Positions 23,973 through 33,644 are shown, numbered from the stretch's first letter. The stretch: 41,263 nucleotides of DNA from Bacteroidota bacterium (GCA_014190515.1 BJGN01000012.1:1-41263), one strand, 5' to 3'. Translations and numbers: made by a program. Notes: generated from the letters alone by a model not told the origin.

Positions 23973-25130
23973 ATGAAATTATTCGATGTTTATCCTCTCT
24001 ATGATATTTGCCCGGTAAAAGGTCTTGGATCTTATGTTTGGGATGAAAAAGGAACCAAATATCTCGATTTTTATGGCGGTCATGCCGTCATTTCTATTGG
24101 TCATTCTCATCCGTATTACATCTCAAAAATTGCAGAACAGCTCAATGCCATAGCCTTTTATTCTAATTCAATCCTCAATCCATTACAAAATGAATTAGCT
24201 GATTTATTAGGAGAAATAAGTAGATGCCCTGATTATCAGTTGTTCCTTTGTAATTCTGGCGCCGAGGCAAATGAGAATGCCCTGAAAATGGCCTCTTTCG
24301 AAAATGGTCGAAAAAAAATTATCGCTTTTAAAAAGGCTTTCCATGGCAGAACGTCGGCCGCCGTTAATGTAACAGACAGTAAAGGTATCCAGGCACCTAT
24401 AAATAGTACTTTTGAGGTGGTTTATCTGCCGATAAATGATTTTGATGCGCTCGATAATGCCTTTTTAGATAATGATATAGCTGCCGTTATAATCGAGGGT
24501 ATTCAAGGAATTGGCGGTATTCATATTCCTGAGGTAGCTTTCTTACAAAAAATATCATCGCTTTGTCAGGCTTCAAACACTATACTAATACTCGATGAAA
24601 TACAATCGGGTTATGGTAGAAGTGGTTCTTTCTTTGCTTTCCAAAAATCTGGTATTCAACCAGATATAATTAGTATGGCAAAAGGTATGGGAAATGGTTT
24701 TCCTATAGGAGGTATATTGTTACACCCCCGTTTTAAAGCAAAACATGGCCTTTTAGGCACTACCTTTGGCGGAAGCCACCTGGCTTGCGCTGCTGGGATT
24801 GCCGTTTTGGAAGTTATTCGCGATGAACAATTGATGGAAAATGCCGCAGTTACCGGCCAGTTCTTGATAAATGAATTGAAAAATAATGCCCTGCCCGGTG
24901 TTGTTGAGGTACGTGGGGAGGGTCTTATGATCGGTATTGAATTCGATTATAATACCGCCGCGCTTAGAAAGAAATTACTGATGGAAAATCATATTTTTAC
25001 AGGTTCCTCTTCTGATCCGAATACCATACGACTTCTTCCTTCTTTGTCTGTTGGCGAGAATGAAATAGATCAATTATTAGACGGATTTAAATCTGTTCTG
25101 TATTCTACCCCTCAATCTGTTCCCGTATGA
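23973..25130 (+). CDS. argD: Acetylornithine aminotransferase
   Basis: This 385-residue class III PLP aminotransferase converts the N-acylglutamate semialdehyde to N-acylornithine with glutamate as donor. I see NSGAEANENALKMA, LDEIQSGYGRSG and the PLP lysine Lys237 in SMAKGMGNGFPIGG. Its stop overlaps the start of argF' by 4 nt (ATGA), coupling their translation. Confidence 0.94.
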   Translation: MKLFDVYPLYDICPVKGLGSYVWDEKGTKYLDFYGGHAVISIGHSHPYYISKIAEQLNAIAFYSNSILNPLQNELADLLGEISRCPDYQLFLCNSGAEANENALKMASFENGRKKIIAFKKAFHGRTSAAVNVTDSKGIQAPINSTFEVVYLPINDFDALDNAFLDNDIAAVIIEGIQGIGGIHIPEVAFLQKISSLCQASNTILILDEIQSGYGRSGSFFAFQKSGIQPDIISMAKGMGNGFPIGGILLHPRFKAKHGLLGTTFGGSHLACAAGIAVLEVIRDEQLMENAAVTGQFLINELKNNALPGVVEVRGEGLMIGIEFDYNTAALRKKLLMENHIFTGSSSDPNTIRLLPSLSVGENEIDQLLDGFKSVLYSTPQSVPV

Positions 25131-26068
25131 AGTCATTTATAGCCGCACCAGAGATAAACGAAATTATTCGATTATTGGCATTGGCAAAAGATATAAAGGG
25201 ATCACCTGAAAATTATAGACTGTTCTGCGTCAATAAAACACTGGTCCTCCTTTTTTTTAATCCCAGTTTGAGAACCCGCCTTAGTACAGAAAAGGCAGGT
25301 CTGAATCTTGGCATGCAGGTGATTAGCATGAATGCCGACAATGGCTGGAAAATTGAGTTTGAGGATGGTGCCATTATGGACGGAAATAGTGCAGAACATG
25401 TAAAAGAGGCCGCTGCAGTCGTCAGTCAGTACGCATCCATCATTGGTATTCGCAGTTTTCCTTCCTTAGTTCAACGCGATAAAGATTATCAGGAGGAAGT
25501 GATTTCTGCCTTTGTAAAATACGCATCGGTTCCTGTAGTTAGTTTGGAATCAGCTACCCGTCATCCTCTTCAATCGTTCGCTGATTTGCTGACGATAGAA
25601 GAATTTAAACAAAAGGAAAGGCCTAAGGTAGTCCTTTCCTGGGCTCCTCATCCCCGCGCTTTGCCGCAGGCTGTCCCTAATTCTTTTGTGGAATGGATGA
25701 GACGCGCAAACGTCGATTTAGTCGTCACTCATCCTGAAGGGTATCATCTTTCACCCGATTTTATAGGCGATACCTATGTGACGACCAATCAAAATGAGGC
25801 TTTTGATGGTGCCGATTTTATTTATGCAAAAAATTGGTCCTCCTTTGAAAACTATGGAGCTATTCTGTCAAAAGATCCTTCCTGGACCATCACTGCTGAA
25901 AAAATGGCGCTAACTTCTAAGGCAAAATTTATGCACTGCCTTCCGGTTAGAAGAAATGTTATCGTCGCCGATGAAGTAATCGATAGTCCCGATTCCATCG
26001 TTATCGCTCAGGCAAATAATAGAACCTGGGCTGCACAAGCTGTTTTGTACGATTTATTAAAAGGTTAA
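25127..26068 (+). CDS. argF': N-acyl-L-ornithine carbamoyltransferase (acetyl- or succinyl-ornithine type)
   Basis: This 313-residue enzyme carbamoylates an N-acylated ornithine instead of free ornithine. The carbamoyl-phosphate loop is FFNPSLRTRLS (Ser47-Arg51), followed by HPLQSFADL (His146-Gln149, where ordinary OTCases have HPxQ) and MHCLPVRRNV near the end. From memory of the published work on Xanthomonas AOTCase (Glu92) and Bacteroides fragilis SOTCase (Pro90), the specificity residue aligns with Ala89 in MDGNSAEH here. That is neither; small residues at this place were reported to favour succinylornithine. The operon has no classical argF, in agreement with an acylated route. Confidence 0.9.
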   Translation: MKSFIAAPEINEIIRLLALAKDIKGSPENYRLFCVNKTLVLLFFNPSLRTRLSTEKAGLNLGMQVISMNADNGWKIEFEDGAIMDGNSAEHVKEAAAVVSQYASIIGIRSFPSLVQRDKDYQEEVISAFVKYASVPVVSLESATRHPLQSFADLLTIEEFKQKERPKVVLSWAPHPRALPQAVPNSFVEWMRRANVDLVVTHPEGYHLSPDFIGDTYVTTNQNEAFDGADFIYAKNWSSFENYGAILSKDPSWTITAEKMALTSKAKFMHCLPVRRNVIVADEVIDSPDSIVIAQANNRTWAAQAVLYDLLKG

Positions 26069-26080
26069 ACCACTTGCCGA

Positions 26081-26851
26081 ATGAAGGAAATGCTCCATAT
26101 TCTTAAAATTGGTGGTAATGTATTAAGCAATGACCTTGTCCTGGCGTCGGTTTTAAGGGCATTTTCAAAAAAAGAGGGAAGAAAAATAATCGTTCATGGA
26201 GGAGGCAAAAAAGCGACCGTTCTTGCTGAAAAATTGGGGATTCCCTCCGTTTTTGTTGAAGGAAGACGAATTACTGATTCCGATTCTCTCGAAATTGCCG
26301 TGATGACGTATGCTGGCTGGTATAATAAAAAAATAGTGGCACATTGTCATTCTATAGGTTTACCTGCGCTCGGATTATCCGGGGCAGATGCCAATGCCAT
26401 TCTTTCGGTAAAGCGACCCGTAAAAGAGGTAGATTTTGGTTGGGTAGGGGATCCGGTAACGGTAAATGTTCAAACCTTATCCCATTTCATGAATATTGAT
26501 TTGACCCTGGTCTTTTGCGCCGTTACCCACGATGGGCAGGGGCAATTGCTAAATACCAACGCCGATACCATCGCTTCTACGCTGGCTACCGCTCTTTCCA
26601 GTATCTATTCGGTAAACCTCACTTATTGTCTGGAATTACCAGGCGTCCTGGAAGATGTTTCTGACCCTAATACCGTAATCCCCTCTCTTAATCGTTCCGC
26701 CTTCATCGAGGGGCGCGAAAAGGGTGTTTTTCATGCTGGAATGATTCCAAAATTGGAAAATGCCTTCAATGCCATTGAAAATGGTGTGACAAAAGTCGTT
26801 ATTTGTGGTCCTGATTCTTTTCTTACCAACGGCGGTACTCATATTTGTTAA
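26081..26851 (+). CDS. argB: N-acetylglutamate kinase
   Basis: This 256-residue amino acid kinase phosphorylates N-acylglutamate. It begins ILKIGGNVL, has the VHGGGKKAT loop, the substrate loop LGLSGADANAI and NTNADTIASTLATAL. It lacks the long N-terminal helix of arginine-inhibited hexameric ArgB enzymes, so allosteric inhibition by arginine through that helix is not expected; this leaves more of the control to expression. It lies 12 nt after argF' and ends 2 nt before argE. Confidence 0.93.
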   Translation: MKEMLHILKIGGNVLSNDLVLASVLRAFSKKEGRKIIVHGGGKKATVLAEKLGIPSVFVEGRRITDSDSLEIAVMTYAGWYNKKIVAHCHSIGLPALGLSGADANAILSVKRPVKEVDFGWVGDPVTVNVQTLSHFMNIDLTLVFCAVTHDGQGQLLNTNADTIASTLATALSSIYSVNLTYCLELPGVLEDVSDPNTVIPSLNRSAFIEGREKGVFHAGMIPKLENAFNAIENGVTKVVICGPDSFLTNGGTHIC

Positions 26852-26853
26852 TA

Positions 26854-27933
26854 ATGAATAGCTCCAAGGCTGAATTGCTTGAAAATGCCGTAAAATGGTT
26901 GTCTGAAATCATTCAAATACCTTCTTTTTCAAAAGAAGAAGATCATACCGCTCAATGGTTTTTTGATTGCCTTGAAAATCAGGGGGCAAAGCCATTTCGT
27001 TCCGGGAATAATGTTTGGGCTCTTTCATCAGTTTGGGACCCAAATAAACCTACGCTCTTACTCAATTCTCATCATGATACCGTCAAACCTGTTTCAGGCT
27101 GGACTTTTTCTCCCTTTGAGGCAAATAGGGTTGATGATACTATTTTTGGATTAGGTAGTAATGATGCAGGCGCTTCACTGATATGCCTCCTTTGCTCTTT
27201 CCTTAAGTTGAGGACTTCGGAGGATTTAGCGGTTAATCTCGTTTTTGCTGCCACGGCGGAGGAAGAAATTTCAGGAAGTGGGGGCATTGCCTCTATTTTA
27301 CCCCTGCTACCTACCATCGACATGGCCATCGTGGGGGAACCCACTACCATGCAGCTGGCCGTGGCGGAAAAAGGCCTCATGGTGGTCGATGCAGTGTCAA
27401 AAGGAATTTCTGGACATGCAGCAAGAGATGAAGGGGTGAATGCCATCTATGAAGCCATGAAGGATATTGAATGTATTCGTTCTTTCACTTTCCCGAAAAT
27501 TTCAACCTTTTTAGGCCCTGTTAAAATGTCCGTTACTCAGATAAATGCAGGTACGCAACATAATGTGGTGCCTGATCAATGTTCTTTTGTCATAGATATT
27601 CGAACCAACGAACTTTATACCAATGAGGAAGTTTTTGAAATTCTGAAACATCAAGTGAAAGCAGATTTAAAGGCACGTTCCTTCAGACTCAAATCTTCAG
27701 GTATTTCCTTAGATCACCCCCTGGTTCTTTCCGGGCTGCATTTAAACTTGATTCCTTTTGGATCACCAACCCTTTCCGATCAGGCTTTGATGTCTTTCCC
27801 GTCTTTAAAACTGGGCGTAGGTGATTCAGCCCGATCTCATACGGCCGATGAGTTTGTTAAAATTAGTGAAATAGAGAATGGCCTCTCTCTTTATCATGCC
27901 ATCATTACCGGCATTCATATACCTAAAATCTGA
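26854..27933 (+). CDS. argE: M20 family deacylase, N-acetyl(succinyl)citrulline/ornithine deacylase
   Basis: This 359-residue zinc peptidase-like enzyme should remove the acyl group, here probably from N-acylcitrulline because carbamoylation occurs first in this route. Zinc ligands are visible in LLNSHHDTVKP, GLGSNDAG and ATAEEEISGSGG; the dimerisation domain includes GISGHAARDEGVNA. The C-terminal His is in SARSHTADEFV. The ATG at 26854 follows the argB stop by 2 nt; an upstream in-frame TTG overlapping argB is less likely. Gene symbol reflects position in the pathway. Confidence 0.88.
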   Translation: MNSSKAELLENAVKWLSEIIQIPSFSKEEDHTAQWFFDCLENQGAKPFRSGNNVWALSSVWDPNKPTLLLNSHHDTVKPVSGWTFSPFEANRVDDTIFGLGSNDAGASLICLLCSFLKLRTSEDLAVNLVFAATAEEEISGSGGIASILPLLPTIDMAIVGEPTTMQLAVAEKGLMVVDAVSKGISGHAARDEGVNAIYEAMKDIECIRSFTFPKISTFLGPVKMSVTQINAGTQHNVVPDQCSFVIDIRTNELYTNEEVFEILKHQVKADLKARSFRLKSSGISLDHPLVLSGLHLNLIPFGSPTLSDQALMSFPSLKLGVGDSARSHTADEFVKISEIENGLSLYHAIITGIHIPKI

Positions 27934-27936
27934 AGA

Positions 27937-29274
27937 ATGAAACTTTGGGAAAAAGACTTCTTAGTTCAACCGCAAATTGATGCCTTTACTGTAGGAAAGG
28001 ATAGAGAAATGGATTTGCTTTTGGCAAAATATGACGTTCTTGGCTCTTTAGCTCATATCCAGATGCTGGAATCTATTCAGCTGATTTCAAAAAATGAATT
28101 GGAGATACTCTCCGCGTCATTGAAAAAGATTTATCAGGACATTGAGAAAGGTCTCTTCAAAATGGATGACGACGTAGAGGATGTTCATTCTCAAATTGAG
28201 CTGTTGCTCACAAAATCTTTGGGCGTTATTGGAAAAAAAATACACAGTGGCAGATCAAGGAACGATCAGGTACTGGTGGATTTAAGACTTTTCTTTCGTG
28301 CTGAATTACAAGAAATAGTGCGTCTTATGGAACTCGTTTTTCATGGATTTCAAGAGCAAAGCGATCAGCATAAGGATGTTCTGATGCCTGGCTATACCCA
28401 TTTTCAGGTAGCTATGGTGTCTTCTTTTGGCCTTTGGTTTGGAGCTTATGCTGAATCGTTAACTGAAGATTTGTCGCTGCTGGAAAGTGTTTTTAATATC
28501 GTAAATCATAATCCATTAGGTTCTGCCGCAGGATATGGTTCTTCTTTTCCCCTGGATAGAAAAATGACAACGGAATTGCTGGGTTTTGAAGACCTCAGCT
28601 ATAATGTGATTCATGCCCAGATGGGTAGAGGAAAATCGGAATTATTTATAGCCTTTGCGTTGGCTTCTCTCGCTACTACCTTAGGTAAATTTTCAATGGA
28701 TGTAGTCCTTTATTCCAGCCAAAATTACCATTTTCTAACCCTTCCAAAAGAATATACCACAGGCTCAAGTATCATGCCTCACAAAAAAAATCCAGACGTA
28801 TTTGAATTGTTAAGAGGTAAATGTAATCTTTTACAGGCGCTGCCGGGTCAAGTTAGCATGTTAATAAATAATCTTCCCGCTGGCTATCACAGAGATTTTC
28901 AGTTATTAAAGGAGGTTATTTTTCCAGCTATTCATAACATGAAGGAATGCCTGGAGATGATTGCCTTTGTTTTGCCGCAGTTGAAAATTCATGATAACCT
29001 ATTGGATGACCCCAAATATGCCTATTTATTTACGGTTGAAAAAGTTAATGAGCTCGTTTTAGAGGGCGTTCCATTTAGAGATGCTTATAAACAGGTGGGT
29101 GAAATGGTTGAGAAAAATGTGTTTGTGCCAGGTAATAAAATTTCTCATGTCCATGAAGGCTCCATCGGACAACTCTGTAATAAGGAGATTTTTCAGAAAT
29201 GGAAATTGATTAAGGATAGATTTCCATTTGGAAAAATTGAAGAAAAATATAGCGTTTTGACGCATATTCGCTAA
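27937..29274 (+). CDS. argH: Argininosuccinate lyase
   Basis: This 445-residue enzyme splits argininosuccinate into arginine and fumarate. The family signature is TTGSSIMPHKKNPDVFELLRG, with KIHSGRSRNDQV and PGYTHFQVAMV also intact. It follows argE by 3 nt. It completes the pathway from glutamate to arginine within one operon; only carbamoyl phosphate supply is missing. Confidence 0.95.
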   Translation: MKLWEKDFLVQPQIDAFTVGKDREMDLLLAKYDVLGSLAHIQMLESIQLISKNELEILSASLKKIYQDIEKGLFKMDDDVEDVHSQIELLLTKSLGVIGKKIHSGRSRNDQVLVDLRLFFRAELQEIVRLMELVFHGFQEQSDQHKDVLMPGYTHFQVAMVSSFGLWFGAYAESLTEDLSLLESVFNIVNHNPLGSAAGYGSSFPLDRKMTTELLGFEDLSYNVIHAQMGRGKSELFIAFALASLATTLGKFSMDVVLYSSQNYHFLTLPKEYTTGSSIMPHKKNPDVFELLRGKCNLLQALPGQVSMLINNLPAGYHRDFQLLKEVIFPAIHNMKECLEMIAFVLPQLKIHDNLLDDPKYAYLFTVEKVNELVLEGVPFRDAYKQVGEMVEKNVFVPGNKISHVHEGSIGQLCNKEIFQKWKLIKDRFPFGKIEEKYSVLTHIR

Positions 29275-29294
29275 CTTTAAAACTACCACTGATC

Positions 29295-29699
29295 ATGCAA
29301 AAATCATGGACCGAAAAACTCAATGTGAAGAAGGAGCACAAAGTGGTGAAACTTCAGGAAGCATTTTCTGATATTCCCGCCGATAGCCTGATGTTGGTCG
29401 CTACACCTAAATTAGTGGACGATTATATGAAACAAGTGCCTAAAGGTCATCTTGTGGATATTAAAACGCTGCGAAAAGACCTGGCATCCGATTTTCATGC
29501 CGATAATTCCTGTCCATTAAGTACCGCAATCTTCGTTAGAATAGCTGCTGAAGCTGCTTTCGAACAATATAAATTGGGTAAAAACCTTTCGGAAATTACG
29601 CCTTTCTGGAGGGTAATCGCTCCAGGGTCCAAAATGGCAGCAAGGTTAACCTTCGGTGAAGATTTTCTGAAAGAACAATTGAAAGCTGAAATGGCTTAA
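29295..29699 (+). CDS. MGMT-like (alkyltransferase-like) family protein
   Basis: This 134-residue protein matches my memory of small proteins annotated as MGMT family: it starts KSWTEKL, has a VPKGHLVDIKTLRKDLA helix-turn segment, CPLSTAIFVRIAAEAA and ITPFWRVI. The last motif replaces the PCHRV site of O6-methylguanine-DNA methyltransferase, and the reactive cysteine is absent, so it should not demethylate DNA; by analogy with alkyltransferase-like proteins it might only bind damaged DNA. It starts 20 nt after argH and is probably read from the arginine promoter or an internal one. Function uncertain. Confidence 0.6.
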   Translation: MQKSWTEKLNVKKEHKVVKLQEAFSDIPADSLMLVATPKLVDDYMKQVPKGHLVDIKTLRKDLASDFHADNSCPLSTAIFVRIAAEAAFEQYKLGKNLSEITPFWRVIAPGSKMAARLTFGEDFLKEQLKAEMA

Positions 29700-29736
29700 C
29701 TATAATTCCTTTAGGTTGGAATTTTAAAATAACTGA

Positions 29737-30858
29737 ATGATTGCCATTTATATTCATATCCCTTTTTGCAAACAGGCTTGCCATTATTGTAATTTTCATT
29801 TTTCAACTAATCAGTCTGGGAAACCACTCTTTGTTAAGGCCCTCCTGAAGGAAATAAGTTTGCGGAAAAACGAATTTCAAAATCAATCCGTCGCCTCTAT
29901 TTATTTTGGTGGGGGAACTCCTTCCTTATTAAATAAATCTGAGTTAGAGGAAATATTTTACTACCTAAATACTCATTTTGATATTTCTCCATCGGCAGAA
30001 ATTACCTTGGAAGCTAATCCAGATGATATAAATACCAGACTGTTACAGGTGTGGCGAAGTTTATCTATTAATAGAATTAGTCTGGGTATTCAGTCTTTTC
30101 AACCACATGCGCTTACCTGGATGAATAGGGCGCATAATAATCAGGATGCTTTAAATGCTTTAAGTTTGATTGCAAAAGCTGGTTTCGATAATATTACGGC
30201 TGATCTTATTTATGGTGTGCCTGGCGTTTCGGACGATCAATGGATGAGTGATATTCTTGCATTGACAGATCGTAAAATACCGCATATTTCGGCCTATTGT
30301 CTGACCGTGGAAGATCAGACGGCTCTCGCTCATTTTGTGAAAAAAGGAACCTCTCCTCCCGTTCAGGAAGAACAGGCCAATAGGCAGTTTGATTTATTAA
30401 TTAATATATTAACGGAAAAGGGTTATCAACATTACGAAATTTCAAACTTTGCATTGCCAGGTAAGGAAGCAAACCATAACAGTTCCTATTGGTTAGGCCG
30501 TCACTATATGGGATTTGGACCTTCAGCACATTCGTATAATGGTAGTTCCAGATATTGGAATGTGGCAAATAATAAAAAATATACAGAGGCATTAAATGCA
30601 GGAATTTTGCCTCCAAAGGAAATAGAAATATTGTCTGAAACACAAAAATTTAACGAATATATACTGACAAGGATCAGAACTCATTGGGGAGTTGATCCCA
30701 ATGATATGTCCGAGCCATTCAAATCTACTTTTTTGGAGGAAGTAAAAGAATTTATACCCGACATGATTTTTGAATCAGACGGCACTTATTTCTTAACAAC
30801 GCAAGGAAAAATGTGGGCCGATCATATATCCAGCCAATTATTTGCCTCTGAAGATTAA
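29737..30858 (+). CDS. hemW: Radical SAM haem chaperone HemW
   Basis: This 373-residue protein is of the HemN/HemW group. The cluster motif is CKQACHYC (Cys11, Cys15, Cys18), followed by YFGGGTPSLL and EANPDD. It lacks the N-terminal extension and first helix of true coproporphyrinogen dehydrogenase HemN, which fits the haem chaperone HemW. It ends at a strong terminator and converges with sucA. Confidence 0.9.
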   Translation: MIAIYIHIPFCKQACHYCNFHFSTNQSGKPLFVKALLKEISLRKNEFQNQSVASIYFGGGTPSLLNKSELEEIFYYLNTHFDISPSAEITLEANPDDINTRLLQVWRSLSINRISLGIQSFQPHALTWMNRAHNNQDALNALSLIAKAGFDNITADLIYGVPGVSDDQWMSDILALTDRKIPHISAYCLTVEDQTALAHFVKKGTSPPVQEEQANRQFDLLINILTEKGYQHYEISNFALPGKEANHNSSYWLGRHYMGFGPSAHSYNGSSRYWNVANNKKYTEALNAGILPPKEIEILSETQKFNEYILTRIRTHWGVDPNDMSEPFKSTFLEEVKEFIPDMIFESDGTYFLTTQGKMWADHISSQLFASED

Positions 30859-30860
30859 AG

Positions 30861-30897
30861 AAGCCAGGTATTTCATGTGAATACCTGGCTTTTATAC
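30861..30897. terminator. Bidirectional terminator between hemW and sucA
   Basis: AAGCCAGGTATT (30861-30872) and AATACCTGGCTT (30880-30891) form a perfect 12-bp stem with a 7-nt loop. Short T-rich tracts flank it on both strands, serving the two convergent genes. Confidence 0.85.
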
Positions 30898-30899
30898 AT

Positions 30900-33644
30900 T
30901 TATTTTCTCTCGAAGGCTACAGAAATGATGATTTCCTGTTCCTCGTCATGTCTTTTCTTAAATCCTGTGGCAGGTGATGCCGCTCTTCTCCTTGATATTA
31001 AGCGGAAAGGGATATCCGGTAAGGAGAAGGAGACGTGTCTCCAGGCTCCCATATTTACAGGTTCCTCCTGAACCCAGCAAATTTCCATGGCTCCTGTATA
31101 TTTTTTCTCCAAAAGTTCGCGAATCTGTTTCTCAGGAAGAGGATAGAGCTGCTCTAATCGGATAATAGCTATATCGTCTCTTTTTTCTTCTTTCTTCCTT
31201 GCAGCTAAATCGTAGTAAATTTTTCCAGAACAAAATAATACCCTAAATACCTTTTTACCATTTTTTGCTGAGATTTCAGGGTCATCAATCAATTCTTTGA
31301 ACTTTGTTGCGCCTACAAAATCTTTGAGGGGAGAAACGCATTCAGGATGTCTTAGCATCGATTTAGGCGACATAACCACTAAAGGCTTACGGAAGGGAAA
31401 GGCTAATTGTCTTCTAAGTAGGTGGAAAAAATTTGCAGGCTGAGTTACATTGGCAATAATCCAATTCATCTCGGCACAGTTTTGAAGAAAACGCTCCAAT
31501 CTGGCACTGGAATGCTCAGGTCCTTGTCCTTCATATCCATGAGGTAATAAAAGTACGAGTCCACTTTGTCTATTCCATTTACTCTCAGCAGACATAATAT
31601 ATTGATCAATAATAGTTTGTGCACCATTATAAAAATCACCAAATTGTGCTTCCCAGATGTTTAATGCGTGTGGCGTTGCCAGAGAAAAGCCATATTCAAA
31701 GCCTAAAACAGCAAATTCTGATAGCAAGGAATTGAAAATTCTGAAAGTGCCCTGTTCATTCGATAACCTGCTCAGTCTGTTATATTGAGCATTCGTTTCG
31801 GAATCAAAAAGAACGGCGTGTCTATGAGAAAAAGTACCCCTTTTTACATCCTGCCCACTCATTCTCACATCCTTTCCTTCGTTAAGGATCGAGCCGTAAG
31901 CAAGTAATTCACCAATAGACCAGTCCAATTTATCGGCTTCAACCAACTTGATTTTATCCTCAATGAGACGTTTCATTTTTGGTAGCGGCTTGAAGGAAGA
32001 GGGAATTTCATGCATTTTGTCCAAAAGATCCTGGAGAATGCTTTTATCAAGACCAGTTACCGGAGTATTTTCAAAATTAGCATACGTTGAGCGAATCATT
32101 TCCTTCCACGCCTGCTCAGGCTCCTGCATAATATAAGGCAGATTGTGTTCTTTTACCTCATTTAGCCTTTCTTGGAGCATATTCCAAAAGTCTGCTTCTA
32201 ATTCATCGGCAATCTTTTTCTCTAATTCCCCACGTTCAACCAATCTTTTCAAATAAATTTCCCGAGGATTTGGGTGATTATTTATGATGGAATACATGTC
32301 GGGTTGGGTAAATTTCGGGTCGTCCCCTTCATTGTGCCCGTGTCGGCGATAACAAACCATGTCTATGAACACATCTTCATGGAAAGTCTGCCGATAATCC
32401 GTAGCTAGCTCAGCTGCAAATACAATAGCTTCAGGATCGTCACCATTTACGTGAAATACAGGGGCTCCAATGGCATTGGCCGCTGCAGTACAATAGGTAG
32501 AAGAGCGGGCCTCTTCCCAGTCGGTGGTGAATCCAACCTGGTTATTTATAACGAAATGTAAAGTTCCCCCCGTGTAATAACCGGGAAGTTTACTCATTTG
32601 AACAGTTTCATAAACAACTCCTTGTCCAGCCACAGCGGCATCGCCATGTATCAATAATGGCAATATACAATCATAATCTTCTTTGTAAAGTACGTTGGCC
32701 TTCGCTCTTGCAAAACCTTCAACCACAGGATTTACTGATTCTAAATGCGATGGATTTGGTGCAAGTTCAAGATGAACAGTAATGCCTTCAGGAGTTTTTA
32801 CCTGAGAGGAATAGCCTAAATGATATTTTACGTCGCCATCACCAAAACTTTGATCAGGAATCGCAATACCCTCAAATTCATTGAAAATATGTGTGTAGGT
32901 CTTACCTAAAATATTGGCAAGTACATTTAATCTTCCCCTATGTGCCATACCCATGATAACCTCCTTGGTGCCGTGGGAGGCTGCATAGTTAATGATGGCA
33001 TCTAACGCGGCAATCGTGGCTTCACCTCCCTCTAAGGAAAATCGCTTCTGCCCGATATATTTGGTGTGAAGAAATTTTTCAAAAATGACGGCGCCATTCA
33101 ATTTTTCTAATATCCTTTTCTTTTTTTCAATGGATAATCCATATTGATGTTCAGGTCTGTGATTTTCAATTTTTTCCCTTAACCATCTACGTTTGTCCCG
33201 GTCCTGAATATGCTGGAACTCAAAACCAATATGACCGCAGTAAATTCTATTCAGGTGCGAAATAATTTCCGATAAAGTAGCTTGTGAAGGTAATCCACAT
33301 TCTGTTCCCGCTGCAAAGGAAGTAGAAAGATCGTTTTCTGTTAGATTGAAATCCTCGATGTGTAATTTTGGATGACGATCTCTCCTCTGCCTTATGGGAT
33401 TGGTCGTGGAAAGAAGATGTCCACGCGATCTGTAAGCATTAATTAACGCAACTACCTGAAACTCTTTAGTTGAAAAATTCGTTCCGGGAGACCTTTTTTC
33501 TATGGTTGAAGATTCTGCAAATTCAAAACCTTTGAAAAAATGATACCACTCCGGATCTATCGATGTAGGATTTTCTAAAAATCGTAGATACATCGATTCA
33601 ATGAATGCTGGGTGGGCATTGCTTATAAATGAAAAATCACTCAT
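30900..33644 (-). CDS. sucA: 2-oxoglutarate dehydrogenase E1 component
   Basis: This 914-residue thiamine-diphosphate enzyme decarboxylates 2-oxoglutarate in the citric acid cycle and hands the succinyl group to the E2 lipoyl enzyme. The N-terminal E2-binding-type segment (FLENPTSIDPEWYHFFKGF), the ThDP domain with GMAHRGRLNVLANILGK and GDAAVAGQGVVYETVQMS, and LLPHGYEGQGPEHSSARLERFLQ are all present. Length is normal for the family. Its usual partner gene for E2 (sucB/odhB) is not adjacent; the gene reads into a terminator. Confidence 0.95.
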   Translation of the reverse strand: MSDFSFISNAHPAFIESMYLRFLENPTSIDPEWYHFFKGFEFAESSTIEKRSPGTNFSTKEFQVVALINAYRSRGHLLSTTNPIRQRRDRHPKLHIEDFNLTENDLSTSFAAGTECGLPSQATLSEIISHLNRIYCGHIGFEFQHIQDRDKRRWLREKIENHRPEHQYGLSIEKKKRILEKLNGAVIFEKFLHTKYIGQKRFSLEGGEATIAALDAIINYAASHGTKEVIMGMAHRGRLNVLANILGKTYTHIFNEFEGIAIPDQSFGDGDVKYHLGYSSQVKTPEGITVHLELAPNPSHLESVNPVVEGFARAKANVLYKEDYDCILPLLIHGDAAVAGQGVVYETVQMSKLPGYYTGGTLHFVINNQVGFTTDWEEARSSTYCTAAANAIGAPVFHVNGDDPEAIVFAAELATDYRQTFHEDVFIDMVCYRRHGHNEGDDPKFTQPDMYSIINNHPNPREIYLKRLVERGELEKKIADELEADFWNMLQERLNEVKEHNLPYIMQEPEQAWKEMIRSTYANFENTPVTGLDKSILQDLLDKMHEIPSSFKPLPKMKRLIEDKIKLVEADKLDWSIGELLAYGSILNEGKDVRMSGQDVKRGTFSHRHAVLFDSETNAQYNRLSRLSNEQGTFRIFNSLLSEFAVLGFEYGFSLATPHALNIWEAQFGDFYNGAQTIIDQYIMSAESKWNRQSGLVLLLPHGYEGQGPEHSSARLERFLQNCAEMNWIIANVTQPANFFHLLRRQLAFPFRKPLVVMSPKSMLRHPECVSPLKDFVGATKFKELIDDPEISAKNGKKVFRVLFCSGKIYYDLAARKKEEKRDDIAIIRLEQLYPLPEKQIRELLEKKYTGAMEICWVQEEPVNMGAWRHVSFSLPDIPFRLISRRRAASPATGFKKRHDEEQEIIISVAFERK

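Noticed and set aside
27072-27446. Minus-strand ORF inside argE
   Set aside because: It is antisense to conserved zinc-ligand motifs of the M20 enzyme and shows no domain of its own.
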